Of a stretch of 64,000 nt of DNA, positions 63,999 through 64,000 are shown piece after piece. The notes under the pieces are model-generated. The model had not been told where the DNA came from and did not search any database. It saw nothing but the letters and a program-made list of their open reading frames with translations. The stretch is from Phaseolus vulgaris. Taxonomy: Eukaryota > Streptophyta > Magnoliopsida > Fabales > Fabaceae. The first letter of the stretch is position 1, and every line of letters starts with the position of its first letter. The position numbers were made by a program, and so were the translations under genes. The stretch covers positions 34,616,017 through 34,680,016 of the forward strand of contig NC_023749.2 of the NCBI RefSeq assembly GCF_000499845.2, in the 5' to 3' direction.

Positions 63999-64000
63999 TT

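Overview
The window is plant nuclear DNA made almost entirely of nested and tandem LTR retrotransposons. No host single-copy gene, tRNA, rRNA or CRISPR array was found. The evidence for a plant is the presence of Ty3/gypsy elements of the Tat type (gag-PR-RT-RNase H-archaeal-type RNase H-integrase plus an extra antisense gene), a Sirevirus-like Ty1/copia element, a LINE tail, introns with GT-AG borders and initiator-Met-tRNA-type primer sites. A dicot, quite possibly a legume, is the best guess, but this is inference.

Layout. 1-465 and 7045-9964 (minus): gag-pol of a decayed Tat element (C1), cut in two by a deleted non-autonomous gypsy element (A1, 466-7039), which itself carries a solo Tat LTR (3631-4810). 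10146-11984: one LTR, split by a solo A-type LTR (10919-11882), that serves as 5' LTR of C1 and as 3' LTR of a second minus-strand Tat remnant (F), of which only the antisense gene survives (12373-14457). 14556-29087: an LTR (B2) interrupted by the best-preserved Tat element B1 (15238-28763, AAGAC/AAGCC target duplication), with gag-pol on plus and two antisense genes on minus. 29088-29602: 0.5 kb of flank repeated at 46028-46541. 29603-46027: Tat element B3 (gag-PR kept, pol lost), whose antisense gene is split by a young 10.3-kb Sirevirus-like copia element (33277-43545, GTTTT target duplication). 46028-48651: the only stretch not built of LTR elements, with a LINE 3' fragment and AT-rich DNA. 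48652-56640: minus-strand Tat element D, which lost gag-pol but keeps LTRs, primer site, the first codons of gag, a nearly open antisense gene and a minisatellite-rich spacer. 56641-57065: a truncated A-type LTR. 57066-63998: minus-strand Tat element E (antisense gene, minisatellites, pol), with a solo A-type LTR (62288-63279, TTACT duplication) in its archaeal RNase H.

How the parts work together: in each Tat copy gag-pol is read in one direction, and the spacer between pol and the 3' LTR holds a separate gene read in the opposite direction. In at least four copies that gene has the same architecture: an ACGT/G-box-rich upstream region, a CACTGTT-type leader, a 5'-UTR intron of 0.21-0.27 kb, an N-terminal domain of the putative gypsy-type transposon (PF04195-like) kind, an internal intron of about 0.1-0.2 kb, then a Pro/Ser-rich stretch, a coiled coil and a C-terminal VVDGK-VP motif. 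The antisense module and its hypervariable minisatellite neighbourhood are the most interesting things here. Nearly all coding regions carry a few frameshifts or stops, so most are annotated as pseudogenes.
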